Of a stretch of DNA of 7,352 bases, positions 5,788 through 7,352 are shown one piece after another; position 1 is the first letter of the stretch; each line of letters begins with the position of its first letter. The position numbers were made by a program, and so were the translations under genes. This DNA comes from an uncultured Acidobacteriaceae bacterium. Lineage in GTDB: Bacteria > Acidobacteriota > Terriglobia > Terriglobales > Acidobacteriaceae. The DNA lies in assembly GCA_903842845.1 (NCBI GenBank), contig CAIMNN010000397.1:1-7352 (forward strand), read 5' to 3'. The notes under the pieces were generated by a model, which was not told the origin of the DNA, ran no database searches, and saw only the letters and a program-made list of their open reading frames with translations.

Positions 5788-6117
5788 ATGCGCCAACTCC
5801 GCCTCAGCTCGGCACTCTTTCTCCTGCTCGGCTGCGGCTTCGTCTCATTCAATCAGACCCACGCCCAATCAGGAGGTTACGCCGAACGCTACACGCACTC
5901 CGCAGCAACCGCAAAACACCAGGCCCCGCTCGACATCAACCACGCCACATTCGATCAGCTCATGACCCTCCCCGGCATCACCGAGGTCTGGGCCAAACGC
6001 ATCGTCCGCTACCGCCCCTATCGCACCAAACTTGACCTGCTCGACCGCGGCATCGTCCCCGCCGGCGTCTACAACCAGATTCACGACGCCGTCATCGCCC
6101 ACCGCAACTCGCGGTAA
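5788..6117 (+). CDS. Exported helix-hairpin-helix (ComEA-like) protein
   Basis: This 109-residue protein has an N-terminal hydrophobic export signal (about residues 6-20) after a short basic start. It could be cleaved by signal peptidase I after THA (residue 26). Alternatively LLGC (13-16) could be a slightly non-standard lipobox making it a lipoprotein at Cys16. A short linker leads to a ComEA-type helix-hairpin-helix domain at about 47-106: LDINHATFDQLMTLPGI, then the A-x-x-I-V-x-Y-R-P-Y helix, and a second hairpin around DLLDRGIVP. Such domains usually bind DNA without sequence specificity. ComEA itself is the DNA receptor of natural transformation, but many small secreted family members have unknown roles, so I assign no function. 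I start at the first ATG; an upstream TTG at 5686 would put non-conserved sequence before the signal. The gene diverges from the his operon and converges on the RND gene. Confidence 0.85.
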   Translation: MRQLRLSSALFLLLGCGFVSFNQTHAQSGGYAERYTHSAATAKHQAPLDINHATFDQLMTLPGITEVWAKRIVRYRPYRTKLDLLDRGIVPAGVYNQIHDAVIAHRNSR

Positions 6118-6123
6118 GCCGCG

Positions 6124-7352
6124 TTACTCGGCAACCGGCGTCGGCTCAATATTCGTATGCCCGTGATGCATCAGCGACTGCACCAACACATACAGCACCG
6201 GAATAAAGTAAAGGTTCAACACCGTTGACAGCAACATGCCGCCCACGATCGTCGTGCCCACCGAATGACGACCCAGTGCGCCCGCGCCCGACGCAAACAC
6301 CAGCGGCGTCACGCCCAAAATAAATGCCACCGACGTCATCAGGATCGGCCGCAATCTCAGCTCGGCCGCTTCGATCGCCGCATCCGCGATCGACTTGCCC
6401 TTCTTGCGCAACTGCTCGGCAAACTCCACAATGAGGATCGAGTTCTTCGCTGAAAGTCCGATCAGCAGCACCAGGCCAATCTGGCAATACACATCGTTCG
6501 ATATGTTGGGGTCACCGAGAAGATGCCGCAGTTGCACCGCACCCAGCGCGCCAAGGATCGCCATCGGCACAGCCAGCAGAATAATGAACGGCAGCACGAA
6601 GCTCTCATACTGCGCGCTCAGCGTCAGGTAAACCACCAACAATCCAAGCGCGAAGATAAGCATTGTCTTGCCGCTCGACTCTATCTCTTCAAGCGTCAGC
6701 CCCGTCCACTCATAGCTCATACCGGGCATCTTCATCTTTTCTGTCAACGACTGCATCGCATCTTCGCCTTGCCCCGAGCTGATCCCCGGAGCCGGCGAAC
6801 CGTCGATCTCAACGGAGCGATACAAGTTGTAGTGCGAAATCACCGAAGCGCCTGCGCTCTCCTTGAACGTCACCAGGTTGTCCAACGGCACCATTTTGCC
6901 CGTGTCAGAGCGCACATAAAAGCCACGCATCTGCCCGGTGTTCATGCGGAATGGTTTGTCCGCTTGCACATACACGCGATACGTACGGTTATTGAAATCA
7001 AAATCATTCACATACTCCGAGCCCATAAAAACGCTCAGCGTGTTTGATATCTGGCTCAGCGAAACGTTCATCGCCTTCGCCTTCTCGCGGTCGATGCTCA
7101 CCAGCACCTGCGGATCATTGGCCGAGAACGTCGTTTGCAATCCCGTCACCTGGCTGTTCGGTGCGCGGCTTGCGCCGACTATCTGGTGCGCCACGCGGTC
7201 AAGGTCACCGAGCGTGTCCTGTCCGTGGTCCTCCAGCACAAACTGGAACCCGCCATACGTGCCAACGCCATTCACCGCCGGCGGCTGAAAGAGCCCCACA
7301 AACGCGCCATGTGGACTCATCATCAGCATTTGCAGCTTCGGCGTCAGGTCAG
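6124..7352 (-). CDS. RND efflux transporter, AcrB/MexB (HAE1) family, C-terminal part; 5' end beyond window
   Basis: The frame is open from the right edge to a TAA and shows 408 complete codons, roughly the last 40 percent of a typical 1,050-residue inner-membrane, proton-driven multidrug pump. Positions below count from an internal ATG at 7329. Residues 1 to about 215 are the second periplasmic porter and docking region. Five membrane helices follow at about 222-239, 245-266, 281-304, 328-348 and 358-384, matching TM8 to TM12. LSAQYESFVLPF near 237-248 and LRLRPILMTSVAFILGVTPL near 324-343 are family signatures. Lys295 in GLSAKNSILIVEFA corresponds to AcrB Lys940 of the proton relay. The C-terminus is short and hydrophilic, as usual. 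The internal ATG is not the real start. Partner adaptor or outer-membrane genes, if linked, lie to the right. The substrate cannot be told from this part. Confidence 0.95.
   Translation of the reverse strand, partial: DLTPKLQMLMMSPHGAFVGLFQPPAVNGVGTYGGFQFVLEDHGQDTLGDLDRVAHQIVGASRAPNSQVTGLQTTFSANDPQVLVSIDREKAKAMNVSLSQISNTLSVFMGSEYVNDFDFNNRTYRVYVQADKPFRMNTGQMRGFYVRSDTGKMVPLDNLVTFKESAGASVISHYNLYRSVEIDGSPAPGISSGQGEDAMQSLTEKMKMPGMSYEWTGLTLEEIESSGKTMLIFALGLLVVYLTLSAQYESFVLPFIILLAVPMAILGALGAVQLRHLLGDPNISNDVYCQIGLVLLIGLSAKNSILIVEFAEQLRKKGKSIADAAIEAAELRLRPILMTSVAFILGVTPLVFASGAGALGRHSVGTTIVGGMLLSTVLNLYFIPVLYVLVQSLMHHGHTNIEPTPVAE

Noticed and set aside
5697..5852. Upstream extension of the leader-peptide frame, giving a 76-codon ORF
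   Set aside because: This part lies largely upstream of or within the predicted promoter, has no family resemblance and lacks a ribosome binding site. Only the last 24 codons fit a leader peptide.
6124..7329. ATG at 7329 as the start of a short transporter gene
   Set aside because: The frame stays open to the window edge and the sequence corresponds to the middle and C-terminal part of an AcrB-type pump, so this is an internal methionine.

Overview
The window looks like chromosomal DNA of a GC-rich Gram-negative bacterium. It carries an almost complete histidine biosynthesis operon on the minus strand, preceded by a histidine attenuator. The style of the His enzymes, the ComEA-like helix-hairpin-helix protein and the RND pump suggest Acidobacteriota (Terriglobia), but that is an impression from protein style and not a search result.

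Layout, read leftward from about 5734: promoter, short histidine-rich leader peptide (5622-5696), Rho-independent terminator (5555-5589), then hisI (5182-5532), hisG (4305-5180), hisD (3029-4291), hisC (1956-3032), hisB (1357-1956), hisH (752-1357) and hisF (752 down to the left edge, lacking only its last few residues). The genes are packed with gaps of 1 to 13 bases or overlaps of 1 to 4 bases, and nearly all have clear Shine-Dalgarno sequences. Together they encode PRPP condensation with ATP (HisG), PR-AMP hydrolysis (HisI), imidazole ring closure (HisHF), dehydration (HisB), transamination (HisC) and the final two-step oxidation (HisD). The PR-ATP pyrophosphohydrolase (HisE), the isomerase (HisA) and the histidinol-phosphate phosphatase are not in the window.

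The most interesting element is the hisI leader. A 24-codon ORF contains His at position 6 and four consecutive His at 9-12. It overlaps a long hairpin (5630-5684), a 9-of-10 base-pair antiterminator (5638-5647 with 5583-5592) and a strong terminator. This is the full mutually exclusive architecture of classical enterobacterial his attenuation, here apparently in an unrelated phylum. The promoter position suggests the leader peptide mRNA has almost no 5' UTR.

Right of the operon, a divergent plus-strand gene (5788-6117) encodes a small exported helix-hairpin-helix protein. It converges, with only 6 bases between stops, on the 3' part of an AcrB-type RND efflux transporter gene (6124 to the right edge, minus strand). 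No tRNA, rRNA, CRISPR array, insertion sequence or large repeat was seen.
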